DNA of 64,000 nt from Streptomyces sp. NBC_01707 (GCF_041438805.1 NZ_CP109190.1:9486001-9550000), one strand, 5' to 3'. Shown: positions 33,505 through 42,464, counted from the first letter of the stretch. Made by a program: numbers and translations. Notes: generated from the sequence alone by a model not told the origin.

Positions 33505-34611
33505 ATGACCACCACCCAGCCCCTGCTGCAGCCCGTCCGTCTCGGCGCGCTGGAGCTCCCCAACAGCGTCGTCATGGCTCCCATGACCCGCGCCCGCGCC
33601 CAGAACGCCGAGCTGGCCCCCACCGACCTGCACGCGACCTACTACGCACAGCGCGCCGGCGCCGGCCTGATCGTCACCGAGGGAACCTGGGTCAACGCCG
33701 ACGCGATCGGTTTCATCCACGCGCCCGGCATCTACAGCGACACGCAGACCGCCGGCTGGGTGAAGGTCACCGAAGCCGTCCACGAGGCCGGCGGGCGGAT
33801 CGTCTCCCAGTTCGGCCATCTCGGCGCGGCCTAGCACCCCGACCACCTCGGCGGCCGCCTGCCCGCCGGACCCTCGGCCATCAACCCCGGCGAGAAGTCC
33901 TTCACCCCCTCCGGCCCGAAGGACACCGTCACCCCGCGCGCCTACGCCGCCGCTGAGATCGCGGCCACCATCGCCGACTACCGTCAGGCGGCCGAGAACG
34001 CCCGCCGCGCCGGCTTCGACGGCGTGGAAATCCACGCCCATCAGTCCCACTTGATCCCGCAGTTCCTCAACCCACGTCTCAACCAGCGCACCGACGCCTA
34101 CGGAGGCAGCAGCGAGAAGCGGGCCCAGTTCCTCCTCGACATCCTTGACGTCGTCGGTGACGTGTGGGGCAGCGACCGCATCAGCGTGAAGATGTCCCCG
34201 GGCTGGGCCAACGGAACCACGTTCACCGCGGACGAGGAGACACTCGCCGACTACGACCAGCTGCTCAAGAAGCTCAACGACAGCAACCTGGCCTACCTGC
34301 ACCTCCTGGGCACCCCCGGCACCATCGAGGAGCGCATCGCCCTCTTCTCCCGGTACCGCGCCCACTACCAGGGCAACATCGTCGCCAACCTCGGCTTCAC
34401 CCAGGCCCTCGGCAACGAGATCCTCGACCACGGGATCGTCAACGCGGTCTCCTTCGGCGCCCCCTTCATCGCCAACCCCGACCTGGTCGAGCGCTTCGCG
34501 CAGGGCCACCCGCTGGCCGACGGCGACCGGGACACCTACTACGCCGGTCACACCGAGGGCTACACCGACTACCCGCCTTCACCGGCAACTGAGCAAGGAA
34601 GGTCTCCGTGA
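33505..34611 (+). pseudogene. nemA: Old yellow enzyme (NemA-type alkene reductase) with internal amber stop
   Basis: The gene starts at ATG 33505 (AAGGAAG upstream) with PVRLGALELPNSVVMAPMTRARA and continues in the same frame to 34611. A TAG at 33832-33834 interrupts it, where relatives read QLWHVGR-SHPD and this gene reads QFGHLGAA, stop, HPDHLGG. Beyond the stop the FMN/substrate region is intact (GFDGVEIHAHQSHLIPQFL with NQRTDAYGGSS, VSFGAPFIANPDLVERF). Note that the usual catalytic HxxN motif is HQSH here. Without suppression only a 109-aa fragment is made. Confidence 0.82.
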
Positions 34612-34952
34612 GCAGCAACATCCGAGCAATGATCGCAAACGTGGAAGTAGAGAACCTCGAAGACGCGGTCCCTCTCCACCAGGACCTGCCCGGGGCCGCG
34701 GAAGTCCGCCGATTCCCCTACCGCGAACGGAGTTGGCACTGGTAGGCCCCTTCCTGCTCCACTCCGGCCCGCTGGAGAAGTACGTCTCGCAGAACGCGAC
34801 CGTCATCGTCGAATCCCTGACCCCCGTTCTCGACACCCTCGCCAGCCGGCGCCGAGATCCTCGAAGCACCCAACGAAGTACCCAACGGCACCAGGACCGT
34901 CGCCCGCCACCCGGACGGCTCTGTCTTCGAGTACATGCAGCCCCGCGCTTGA
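34608..34952 (+). pseudogene. VOC-family (glyoxalase-like) protein with two frameshifts
   Basis: The GTG at 34608 overlaps the old-yellow-enzyme stop. The protein can be read only by changing frame twice: NVEVENLEDAVPLHQDLPGAAEVRRF, then LALVGPFLLHSGPLEKYVSQ with VIVESLTPVLDTLA, then AGAEILEAPNEVPNGT and HPDGSVFEYMQPRA. Together these cover a complete ~115-aa VOC domain. The arrangement shows an ancestral two-gene operon in which both genes have decayed. Confidence 0.78.
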
Positions 34953-34984
34953 GCCCCGAGCGCCGCAGCACCACTCCACTGCTC

Positions 34985-35149
34985 GTGAGGCCAGCATCGG
35001 GCCGACATCACGAGCACTGTCAACACCCGCGGATGGGACGAACTCGTTGCTCCGGCTGGTGCTCCCCAAGCCGCCGCGAAGCGCCATCGCTCCAGGCGCT
35101 GGCGACGCCGTCGCGGCTGTACATCCTCGCTCGCCTTCGCCAGCTGTAG
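34985..35149 (+). pseudogene. ArsR-type regulator N-terminal remnant
   Basis: The plus strand ends in SLQALATPSRLYILARLRQL and a stop at 35147-35149, matching the first HTH helices of ArsR proteins (LQALA-P-RL-IL--L). The preceding codons appear in other frames (ADGT, AAP-AA). The DNA-recognition helix and wing are missing. Length and frame damage make it non-functional. Confidence 0.5.
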
Positions 35150-35241
35150 ACCACGTCTTCGGATTCTCGAGTAGCTCAGCGCGACCGTGGACAGGAGGGG
35201 AGGAGCTGGACCTTGGGCCAGTGGCACAGGCAAACGGCAGT

Positions 35242-36126
35242 TCAACACGCAGAACTTGACAGGGAACAGGAGCGGTCGGTGTAGAGCTTGGTGGTGAGTT
35301 GGTGTCCGCAGCCGCCCAGCCACCCCCCGGACGAGTAGCTCTGGCCGGAATGGCGCTCCCGGAAGCTGTCGAGTTCTGTCGCTTCCCTCGGCAGAACGAC
35401 GGGGTCCTCAGACTCGGCGTGGCCAATCACGGCTGTCTGCACGCGGCGTCTGTCCGGGGCCATGCAAACCGGATCGTCGGAGAACGCGGTGTTCACTGCC
35501 TCGCAGACGGTCTCCTCGTCGTTCGCTACGAGCGCCTGCCACCAGTGTTCCGCCTCGGCGCACAGCGATGCGTGCGCGGCATGCAGACGTGCCTGTTCGG
35601 CGGACAGGAAGGAGGGCGCCTCCAGAGCCGCACGGGACTTGGCCGCGCTGCGTTCGGCGCGGGCGAAACGGCCCACTTGCTGCAGATGGAACGCCTGAGC
35701 CTCAGCTTGCGCCCAGGGCAGGCCCAGCGGGGGAGGCCCAAGCACGACGGGCTGGCGCGCCATCGGGAAGGACTGCAGATGCACGCTGGTCATCTGCCGG
35801 CGAAGCTCCGTCAACTGGGCAATAGCTGCATCCCGCTGAGCATCCTGCTGTGCCCGGTCCGCCTGCCGACGTTCCCGGTCGAGCTGCGCCGCCGAAGGCG
35901 CCACGGCCCTGGGGCGCGAGGCCGTGCGGCGGGTACTCGTACCGCGTCGGCTGCCTGCGCCGCGCAGCGAGCTGGAGGCGTAGAAGGGGCCGAGGCCGGA
36001 CGAGACGCGGGTACCGCCGCAGCCGACGCTGATGCGTGCCGCGCGGGGACCGACCGACGTACGTACACCTGGTGTCGAGACCCGCACACTCATTCCCGGC
36101 ACACCGACCCGGAAGCCGAACCCCAT
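35242..36126 (-). CDS. DUF4236-like N-terminal domain protein, probably 3'-damaged
   Basis: A 294-aa protein beginning GFGFRVGVPGMSVRVSTPGV with TSVGPRAARISVGCGGTRVSSGLGPFY, the DUF4236-type beta-rich motif. A helical, Gln/Ala/Arg-rich middle follows (QLDRERRQADRAQQDAQRD). The ATG at 36126 has AAGGAG 5 nt upstream. The last ~40 residues (GGWLGGCGHQLTTKLY onward) look unrelated to the family and may result from a 3' frameshift or rearrangement. No function is known to me for this domain. Confidence 0.6.
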   Translation of the reverse strand: MGFGFRVGVPGMSVRVSTPGVRTSVGPRAARISVGCGGTRVSSGLGPFYASSSLRGAGSRRGTSTRRTASRPRAVAPSAAQLDRERRQADRAQQDAQRDAAIAQLTELRRQMTSVHLQSFPMARQPVVLGPPPLGLPWAQAEAQAFHLQQVGRFARAERSAAKSRAALEAPSFLSAEQARLHAAHASLCAEAEHWWQALVANDEETVCEAVNTAFSDDPVCMAPDRRRVQTAVIGHAESEDPVVLPREATELDSFRERHSGQSYSSGGWLGGCGHQLTTKLYTDRSCSLSSSAC

Positions 36127-36219
36127 GGCAACTCCTTCTTTCCTCAAGGAGTCTGCCACCGAACCCGCCCGCACCGACTGGGGGACGCCGCAGGGCCAGC
36201 CTCGACGACTCGCGGAGAG

Positions 36220-36792
36220 TTACGCAGCGTCATGCCAGGGCTCGTTCGCGGCCCAGTGCCGGACCCAGCCGGCAAAGCCAGGTTCAGCGGTGGTGTACCC
36301 GAACTGCTCGCCGAAGGGGGCAGCGCCGACGTCAGTGATCAGCCAGATGTGTCCTCGGTGAGGTCCGGTCACGATGAGATGCCAGTTCATCGCGCATCCG
36401 TCGGTGCCGAGCACGATCGAGCCGTGGTTGTAGACCTGCTCAAGGATCTCGTCGGCATCCTCGAACTGGTCCGAGTCTTCCTCCCACATCCATGATGCCG
36501 CCAGCGGGAACGGGTTGCTCAGGTCGCGTTCCTGCTCGTCATCGGCCCAGTCGTTGGGCAAATCGGCAACCGGCAGCAGTCCGTATTCGGGCGGCCCGGA
36601 GTACGAACCGTCCGTTATCTCAGCGACGAAGGTCCGATACGGCTCGGGCAGCACGACTTTGTGTTCTGCCTCGAAGGCATGGACTGCCTCCCAGCCAAGA
36701 GCCGACTCCTCTCCGCCATCGACGTCGAACGCCACCCGGAGCGCCGCCAGTTCGGCAGGGTCATCTTGGCGGTGTGCCCGCATTCGGGACAC
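36220..36792 (-). CDS. SMI1/KNR4-family protein
   Basis: A 190-aa SMI1/KNR4 (SUKH-type) protein. The core has ALGWEAVHAFEAEHKVVLPE, the typical start of the fold with YRTFVAEITDG, then IVLGTDGCAMNWHLIV and GHIWLITDVGAAPFGE. Members often act as immunity proteins against polymorphic toxins or as cell-wall regulators, but no toxin is adjacent here. The first ~10 residues lie at a junction with a TnpB fragment, so the native start may have been replaced. Confidence 0.8.
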   Translation of the reverse strand: MSRMRAHRQDDPAELAALRVAFDVDGGEESALGWEAVHAFEAEHKVVLPEPYRTFVAEITDGSYSGPPEYGLLPVADLPNDWADDEQERDLSNPFPLAASWMWEEDSDQFEDADEILEQVYNHGSIVLGTDGCAMNWHLIVTGPHRGHIWLITDVGAAPFGEQFGYTTAEPGFAGWVRHWAANEPWHDAA

Positions 36793-36930
36793 CGCCGGGA
36801 GGTGTTGCAGGGGTCCACGGCCATCACTTCCCGTCCGGCACTCTCAGCCTTGTCGTTCAGGATCGCGAGGAACACCCCCCACCCGGCATCAGCGATAGAA
36901 CGGTTCAGCCCGGCCTTGTCAGCAGGCCGT
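36765..36930 (-). mobile_element. IS200/IS605-family TnpB C-terminal fragment
   Basis: The minus strand encodes LNRSIADAGWGVFLAILNDK, AESAGREVMAVDP and NTSRRCPECGHTAK, the end of the TnpB RuvC-like domain and its zinc ribbon. It is cut off after the first CxxC. It overlaps the last codons of the TetR gene (stop at 36905) on one side and the SMI1 start on the other. Confidence 0.8.
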
Positions 36931-37567
36931 GAAGAACAAGACCGGAGAGCGCGTCGGCCATGCTGCTTCTGTCCTGCTCCGCCGTCGGTGAGGCGGCGGG
37001 GTTCAGCCGGTCGGCGATCGGGTCCTGTGCCAGGGCCAGCGCGGGACCGGTGACGGCGAAGTACAGGATGTGCGCCGGTACACGTGGAATGCGTCCGGCC
37101 GCCATGAGGCTGTTGACAGTCGGCTCGATGCTGTCCCAGAACGGCTTGACGAACCGTTGGTGGAGATAGTCCAAGCGGCTGGAGTCGCGAGTTGACTCAT
37201 CCGACATCAACCGATTCAATCCCGAGGCGTTCGCGGCCAGACGATAGAGCTGAACGACTACCTTCCTCAGCCGTTCGTCATCGTCGTGGCACTCCGCCAG
37301 CAACTGGTTGAGCGCGGGCTGGGCGTCCCGCAGCGCGAAGTCCACCGCAGCGCGCCAGAAGTTCTCCTTCGACCCGTAGCGATCGTTGATGAAGTTGTGA
37401 CTGGCGTCGAGCCGCCGCGCCAGCTCCCTCACCGTCGTTGCGGCATAACCGAGTTCGGCGAAGGTGTCGAGACCCCGCCGAAGAATCTCGCTCTCGTCCA
37501 GTTGCACGGGGGCGTACTTCCCGCGCGCCGGCGAGGTTCCCGCCTCTGCCTGTGTTCCGTCGGTCAC
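36905..37567 (-). CDS. TetR-family transcriptional regulator A
   Basis: A 220-aa TetR regulator. The HTH reads ILRRGLDTFAELGYAATTVRE, LARRLDASHNFINDRYGSKENF near residues 30-75, and an all-helical ligand domain follows. I chose the GTG at 37567 with GGAG upstream; the open frame extends further. The 3' end abuts a TnpB fragment, so the last residues may not be original. It is divergent from the secreted SnoaL-like gene at 37883. The palindrome CTTGAC-N2-GTCAAG between them recurs before the DoxX gene at 39943. Confidence 0.82.
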   Translation of the reverse strand: MTDGTQAEAGTSPARGKYAPVQLDESEILRRGLDTFAELGYAATTVRELARRLDASHNFINDRYGSKENFWRAAVDFALRDAQPALNQLLAECHDDDERLRKVVVQLYRLAANASGLNRLMSDESTRDSSRLDYLHQRFVKPFWDSIEPTVNSLMAAGRIPRVPAHILYFAVTGPALALAQDPIADRLNPAASPTAEQDRSSMADALSGLVLHGLLTRPG

Positions 37568-37821
37568 TCCGGCGTCGCTCCGTTCGGCCTCAGTCGCCCT
37601 GGTCTTGATCGTTTGCGCTCTCTGTCGAGCTCGCCGCCTCTGCCGTACCGGCGCATGGACTGGTGAGCCGATCCGGGCACCCAGGGTCTTCGCTCGCCGC
37701 CACACGGCCTGCCGCTCGGCGACGTGTCACGAACCCGAAGTCTGTCATGCCGGACACGACTGCAGGTGGCTGCGCGGAACCGATCATGAAGCGCTTGACG
37801 CCTGTCAGGCTCGGATGCATG

Positions 37822-37835
37822 CTTGACGAGTCAAG
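37822..37835. promoter_or_regulatory. Candidate TetR-A operator CTTGAC-GA-GTCAAG
   Basis: A perfect 6-2-6 inverted repeat lies 48 bp before the SnoaL-like gene start. The same arms occur at 39878-39891. Confidence 0.65.
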
Positions 37836-37882
37836 GAAATTCCGGTCGGAAGTCACCGACCGCGTTCGACAGGAGTTGCCCC

Positions 37883-38488
37883 ATGATCTCCAAGAAGGCC
37901 CGCGAGGCCGCGGCCGTCCTCACCCCGGGCTCCGCGCCTGTACGGCGCAAGAGGGTGAACGGCGCCATGACCGGCCTTGCCGTCGCCGCCACCCTGGCCG
38001 CTGCGGCCGTCCCGGCCGCGGCGCAGGGTCAGGGATCGCACGGTGCGGCGTCCGGACACTCGTCCTCGCAGCACCACTACCTGTCGCCGTTGCAGGTCAC
38101 CTCGGCGTACTACAACAGCTACAACGGGGACCTGGCCGCTGCCTTCGATCGGTACATCTCGAAGGACCTGGTGCTCCACGGGTTCAACGGCCCGGAGAGC
38201 CGCGAGGACTGGATCAAGGGAGACCTCGAGATCAAGGCTGGGCTCAACGGATTCAAGATGACTGTGCTGGACCAGATCGTCGAAGGCGACAAGGTCGTCA
38301 CGCGTTGGAGCTTCGGAGGCGTTCACACAGGGACGATCTTCGGGATCCCCGCGTCAGGCCGGGAGGTCCACCTCAGCGGAATCTCCATCGACCGCGTGGT
38401 GCAGGGACAGTCCGTCGAGCACTGGTCGGAAGGGAACTTCGGTGTGTTCCTGGATGAGCTCCGTGGCGAGACCCCCAGCCTCGAGTAG
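37883..38488 (+). CDS. Secreted SnoaL-like (NTF2-fold) protein 1
   Basis: A 201-aa protein with an N-terminal export signal: a basic stretch (RRKRVNG) and a hydrophobic core (AMTGLAVAATLAAAAVPAAAQ). A SnoaL/ester-cyclase-like NTF2 domain follows (VTSAYYNSYNGDLAAAFDRYI, VTRWSFGGVHTGTIFGIPASGREV, DRVVQGQSVEHWSEGNFGVF). Related cytoplasmic domains bind small hydrophobic ligands or catalyse cyclisation. The ATG at 37883 has AGGAG 7 nt upstream. It is divergent from TetR-A with an operator-like palindrome in front. A second secreted SnoaL-like protein next to another TetR gene lies at 49296. Confidence 0.85.
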   Translation: MISKKAREAAAVLTPGSAPVRRKRVNGAMTGLAVAATLAAAAVPAAAQGQGSHGAASGHSSSQHHYLSPLQVTSAYYNSYNGDLAAAFDRYISKDLVLHGFNGPESREDWIKGDLEIKAGLNGFKMTVLDQIVEGDKVVTRWSFGGVHTGTIFGIPASGREVHLSGISIDRVVQGQSVEHWSEGNFGVFLDELRGETPSLE

Positions 38489-38649
38489 CGCTGCCCGGCG
38501 ACTCACTCGGGGCCTTGGCGGGAGGCTCTGGTCTAGGCCTCGGTGGTCGACTGGTCCTCCGGGCACACCGCGCACAGGGTGCGCCCGGAGAACCGCCCGC
38601 GGATTGCAATGACAGAGCCACCGGAGAATTCACTGATAGGAGAATTTCC

Positions 38650-39414
38650 ATGGGAACGCTCGAACAGAAAGTAGTGCTGATCACTGGCACCGGAGGAGGT
38701 ATGGGCCGTGTCGCCTCGCTGATTTTTGCGAGAGAAGGCGCAAAGGTCGTCGGGTGCGACATCCAGGTCGATGCCAACGAGGAGACTGTCGAACTCGTCC
38801 GTCGCGCAGGTGGTGAGATGACGGGCATCGCGCCGATCGACCTCACCGACCCGCAACAGGCGCAGCGGCTCGTCGAAGGCGCCGTGGCGGCCTATGGCGG
38901 GCTCGATGTGGTCTACAATAACGCGGCCTCGCTGCGCTTCGGCTCGATGCCCGATTTCCCTGTCGACGACTGGCGGGCGACCGTGGCCGGCGAACTGGAC
39001 ATACCCTTCTTCGTGTCGAAGTTCGCATGGCCGCACCTGGCCCGGCGCGGTGGCGGCGTCATCATCAACGTCGCGTCCATGGCCGGCATGATCGCAGGCG
39101 AGAACCCCCCGATGGTCGGGCACACTGCGGCCAACGCCGGCGTCATCGGCATGACGCGACAGCTCGCGCTGGAAGGCGCGCCCCATGGGATCCGTGCGGT
39201 GGCGATCAGCCCCGGGCCCGTCCTGACCCCGGCCAGCGACCGCGACCTCGGCGACAACCAGGCGGCCCGGGAGGCGATCACCCGCAAGACGCTCCTCAAG
39301 CGCTTCGCCCAGCCCGAGGAGATCGTCGAACTGGCGGCCTTCCTCGCTTCTGACCGGGCGGCATACATCACTGGCGCCAACTATGCGGTCGACGGCGGCG
39401 CGAGCGCCTGGTAG
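38650..39414 (+). CDS. Short-chain dehydrogenase/reductase with degenerate active site
   Basis: A 254-aa classical SDR by fold: LITGTGGGMGRVASLIFAREGAKV (cofactor motif), YNNAASLRFG (NNAG region), INVASMAGM (catalytic Ser region) and ISPGPVLTPASD. However, the YxxxK segment reads GHTAANAGVIGM, so His replaces Tyr and Asn replaces Lys. This argues against normal dehydrogenase chemistry. The ATG at 38650 has AGGAG 7 nt upstream. It follows the SnoaL-like gene by 160 bp on the same strand and may be under the same TetR. Confidence 0.85.
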   Translation: MGTLEQKVVLITGTGGGMGRVASLIFAREGAKVVGCDIQVDANEETVELVRRAGGEMTGIAPIDLTDPQQAQRLVEGAVAAYGGLDVVYNNAASLRFGSMPDFPVDDWRATVAGELDIPFFVSKFAWPHLARRGGGVIINVASMAGMIAGENPPMVGHTAANAGVIGMTRQLALEGAPHGIRAVAISPGPVLTPASDRDLGDNQAAREAITRKTLLKRFAQPEEIVELAAFLASDRAAYITGANYAVDGGASAW

Positions 39415-39559
39415 CGCCACCCGCAGCTCGCACATTCAGGGCCGAAGCGGTCAACCGGGCCGCCTGGGGTCGGGCTGGGCGCCCGTTCCGGCGGCGGCCC
39501 GCGCGCCCCGATGTTCCGACCACAAGGCCCCTGCGGTAGCAGATGAGGCTCCCAGCGCC

Positions 39560-39850
39560 GCCGGTGAACGGCAGGCAGTGGCTGGCTTCGCGCTTATTCC
39601 GCGTCGGTTCGCAGGCGGCCCGCACGGGGCGTCAGGGGAGAATCTGAAGCGGGCGATGCCCAGAACGCTGCACCGCCGGTTCACGCTGAGGCGGTGCTGG
39701 TGATCAGCGACGAACTGGGAGCGATTTATCAGCGCGTCTCCCGACGAAGTGCTTCGCCGCCCTCCGCAGGACCTTGGGTTCCTCCTCGAGCTCGCGGACC
39801 TTCTTCCGCGGGGCCGCGAGCAGGAATAGCTCGACTGCTTGGTCGACGAC
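39560..39850 (-). mobile_element. IS3-family remnant (OrfA end and OrfB start)
   Basis: The minus strand shows PRKKVRELEEEPKVLRRAAKHFV, the OrfA leucine-zipper end. In an overlapping frame it shows LINRSQFVADHQHRLSVNRR followed by CSVLGIARFRF, the start of OrfB. The overlap mirrors the programmed-frameshift layout of intact IS3 elements. The catalytic core is missing and later codons are scrambled. Confidence 0.7.
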
Positions 39851-39877
39851 GCATCCGATGTCTTTCCAATTACTCCC

Positions 39878-39891
39878 CTTGACAGGTCAAG
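39878..39891. promoter_or_regulatory. Candidate TetR-A operator CTTGAC-AG-GTCAAG
   Basis: A perfect 6-2-6 inverted repeat 52 bp before the DoxX gene at 39943. Its arms are identical to those of the repeat at 37822-37835. Confidence 0.65.
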
Positions 39892-39942
39892 CATTATCAG
39901 GACCACGCCATCCCGACGTGGCCGCAAGAAAGGAACCACCCC

Positions 39943-40314
39943 ATGTACGTCACCGCTGCCATCCTCAGCGTGCTCCTGGCCCTCGTGACTCTGGCTGCGG
40001 GTGCGCCCAAGACGGTCCTCAAAGGCGACGTCTCCGCCGGGTTGCAGTCGCACATGGGGCTGAGCGCCGGCCTCGTCCGCTTCATTGGATTCGCTGAGAT
40101 CTCCGCCACGGTAGGTCTGGTCGTGGGACTCTTCTGGCAGCCCCTGGGCATCGCGGCCGCCATCGGCATGGCCCTCATGATGACCGGTGCAGTGGGATAC
40201 CACATTCAGGTGGGCGACTACGCCAACCCCGAGACACGGGGGAATGCCCTGGCCGCCGTCGTTCTTATCCCATTCTTTGCGGCCACCGCCGTGGCGCTCG
40301 TACTCGCCATCTGA
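39943..40314 (+). CDS. DoxX-like small membrane protein
   Basis: A 123-aa protein with four hydrophobic helices: AAILSVLLALVTLAAG, a second after VRFIGFAEISATVGLVVG, a third IAAAIGMALMMTGAVGYH and a last AAVVLIPFFAATAVALVLA. This is the DoxX-like pattern, including the HIQVGD segment between helices. The ATG at 39943 follows AAGGAACC. The TetR-A-type operator 52 bp upstream implies co-regulation with the SnoaL-like gene at 37883. Confidence 0.85.
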   Translation: MYVTAAILSVLLALVTLAAGAPKTVLKGDVSAGLQSHMGLSAGLVRFIGFAEISATVGLVVGLFWQPLGIAAAIGMALMMTGAVGYHIQVGDYANPETRGNALAAVVLIPFFAATAVALVLAI

Positions 40315-40389
40315 CTCCACCCCGGGGCCGACAGCGGCCGTGCCCAGCAGCGGCCGGTATGGCCCACACCCAGCGGACGCCCTGCACCC

Positions 40390-40557
40390 GAACGGCACAT
40401 CAGCGTTCGCTGCTGTTCCGCTTGGCGCTGGAGAAGGGGCCAGCTGGCAAATGCTGGCACGCGGTTGGGGACGGGGGCATCCCGTTCCGCGAGATCGCCG
40501 AGGCCATTGGCGACAGGATCGTGAGACGACGCCCCTTGTCCCCGACTGAGACGGTGT
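40390..40557 (+). pseudogene. C-terminal fragment of an NAD(P)-dependent epimerase/SDR
   Basis: The frame reads LLFRLALEKGPAGKCWHAVG then DGGIPFREIAEAIGDRI and soon stops. It matches the segment LFRLALE-APAGS-WHAV-EEG-PFREIAE-IG of extended SDR proteins. Nothing before or after belongs to the family. Confidence 0.6.
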
Positions 40558-40576
40558 AAGGACGCCCAGGCCACTG

Positions 40577-40599
40577 ATTCGGAATAGGACATTCCGAAT
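40577..40599. promoter_or_regulatory. Orphan palindrome ATTCGGAAT-N5-ATTCCGAAT
   Basis: A perfect inverted repeat with 9-bp arms and a 5-nt spacer between the epimerase and relaxase remnants. It looks like an operator whose regulator and target are no longer intact nearby. Confidence 0.5.
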
Positions 40600-40619
40600 T
40601 GGAACCTACAGTTCTGTAC

Positions 40620-41735
40620 ACACAGAGGCTCTGTACGAGAACACCGTCGCCGCGTTCGCGCTCCACAACGAGGTCGAGGCCCTGGGTTTGGCCTCTGAGC
40701 CGCGCTCGGTCACGCCGGGACGCCGACCGGGCATGGAGATGTACCGCACGAGCTGATCGGTTGGACCCGCGGCGCGGCGGGCGGATCGCCGCCTGCCTCA
40801 CGGAGCTGGAGGCCGAGTACGTCACCGCCGTCGACGACCACGGCGAGCCGAAGTTCCTGCCCGTCGTCTCCGAGCGGGCCCGCACCATGCTGAACCGGAT
40901 CGCCGCCCGCAAGACCTGCCCGCCCGAGCAGCGCGCCCGGCCGCCTGCCCAGCTGCGCGCCTGGTGGAAGGCGAGCGCCATCCTCAACTCTGGGGTGGAC
41001 TCAACGTCATCGAGTCTCTGCTCGAGCGCGCCCGCGCTGCGGCCGCCGCGATCCGGGCCCGCGTCGCCGCGGTGGTCGGCGTCGCCCTGGCGGCCGTTGA
41101 CGTCACGGCGCGCGTGTTCGTGATGAACGGCGGTGGCTGGTTCCACGGTCGGCACCTGCTTGCCGAAGTCCGCTGCCACCTCGGCCTCGTCCTGCACGGC
41201 CGCCCCCGCGAGCCGGGCCTGGACGAGCAAATCGTGGACGCCGTGCGCGCCGCGCACTGCACCGACATCACCGACGCGAGGACGTCGCGCGGAGGCCCGG
41301 AGTGCCGCCTCTACACCGCGCGCTGGGCCCTGCCCGGCGCCGCTTTCGCCCGGCGCCCGCCGACCGATGTTCCCGAGCCGGACCGCAATCCCCCGGGCGG
41401 CCCCGGCGACCCGGCCGCGCCCCGACTTCCGCTCGAAGCGGGGCAGTGGGACATACCCTGGGTGCCGCTGCGCTACGACCGCGGTGTCATCGCCGGCGCA
41501 GTGCTGACGGCGCAGCTGCGTACAGCCTGCCGCGCTGGCCGGGATCCGTACGACGTGGCGTTCCACCGGCAGGCTCCGCGGCCTGCCCCGGCGGGTGGCG
41601 TCGACCCCTCGCGACGCAGCGCCGTCACCAGTTTCATGAACTGGCGCGGGCTCAGCCCGGAGAACGGGACTGTCCAAGACGGCTCCGAGGCCGTGATCAC
41701 ACCAGCCACATCAAGATCATTCCACTGCGGCTGAT
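40620..41735 (+). pseudogene. Degraded C-terminal part of a MobF/TrwC-type relaxase
   Basis: Recognisable blocks appear in at least three frames: ALHNEVEALGLASEP and TPGRRPGMEM, then HELIGWT, then RIAACLTELEAEYVTAVDDH with FLPVVSERARTMLNRIAARK, then IESLLERARAAAAAIRARVA, HCTDITDARTSR and RLYTARWALPG. They match the non-catalytic part of actinobacterial conjugative relaxases. The catalytic N-terminus is absent. The fragment suggests that a plasmid or integrative element once inserted here. Confidence 0.55.
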
Positions 41736-42373
41736 CCCTCCAGCCCGTGAAGGCGGGGTCCGGACACGAAAGCAAGGACGTCGCGGACCGCTTCGCGCAG
41801 GCTGCCGAAGTGACGATGCACGCCGTCCACCGCCGCAGGGGCGTTGACTCCCCACACCGTCATCCCGGCACGCAGCCCGGACTCCACCCCGGAAGGGGCG
41901 TCCTCGATGACCAGACAGTCCTCCGGTTTGGCACCAAGTCGCGCGGCTGCCTGCAGATACGGCACAGGCGACGGCTTGCCTTCCTCTACGGCGGCCGCAT
42001 CCACGAGGACCTCCGGGACCGGCAAGCCCGTCCGTGCGAAACGTCCACGCACCCGGTGCTCGTAGTTCGAAGTCACCAGCGCCCAGGACCCGGGATGCAG
42101 AGTACTCAGCAGCTCCGAGGCGCCGCCGAAGGCCGTATAGGCGCCGGAGCGGACGTCCTCGTCCTCCAGCTCGTGCAATGCGGCAAGGCACTCCCCGGGG
42201 TCCTGGTCCGGAGCAACCTGCGCGAAGGTCTCCATCGGCCTCGTCCGCAGCGCCACTCGATGGACCTCATCGGGGTCCAGTCCGTATCGCTCTGCCCACG
42301 TTCGCCAAACCAGGCGCTGATTGTCCACGGCGTCGATCAACGTGCCATCGACATCAAACAGGACATATCTCAT
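41717..42373 (-). CDS. HAD-superfamily hydrolase (phosphoglycolate-phosphatase-like)
   Basis: A 218-aa haloacid-dehalogenase-type phosphatase. Motif I is FDVDGTLID at the N-terminus, motif II is ALVTSNYEH, motif III Lys is in EEGKPSPVPYLQAA and motif IV is CLVIEDAPSGVESG. It has an alpha-helical cap of subclass I. The substrate is probably a small phosphorylated metabolite. The ATG at 42373 starts exactly at the fold; a GTG at 42403 is possible. It sits between a relaxase remnant and an IS5 fragment. Confidence 0.85.
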   Translation of the reverse strand: MRYVLFDVDGTLIDAVDNQRLVWRTWAERYGLDPDEVHRVALRTRPMETFAQVAPDQDPGECLAALHELEDEDVRSGAYTAFGGASELLSTLHPGSWALVTSNYEHRVRGRFARTGLPVPEVLVDAAAVEEGKPSPVPYLQAAARLGAKPEDCLVIEDAPSGVESGLRAGMTVWGVNAPAAVDGVHRHFGSLREAVRDVLAFVSGPRLHGLEGSAAVE

Positions 42374-42464
42374 CGCGCCGGACTGGCCGGGTTCACTGAT
42401 CACGCTTCGATCATGCCATCACGCCCTGAGCAGGCAGTTTGCGGGACAAGTCTTACTGATCGTT

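Noticed and set aside
33832..33834. TAG in the old yellow enzyme as a recoded amino acid
   Set aside because: No pyrrolysine system is expected in this kind of organism, and the neighbouring VOC gene is also broken, so simple decay is more likely.
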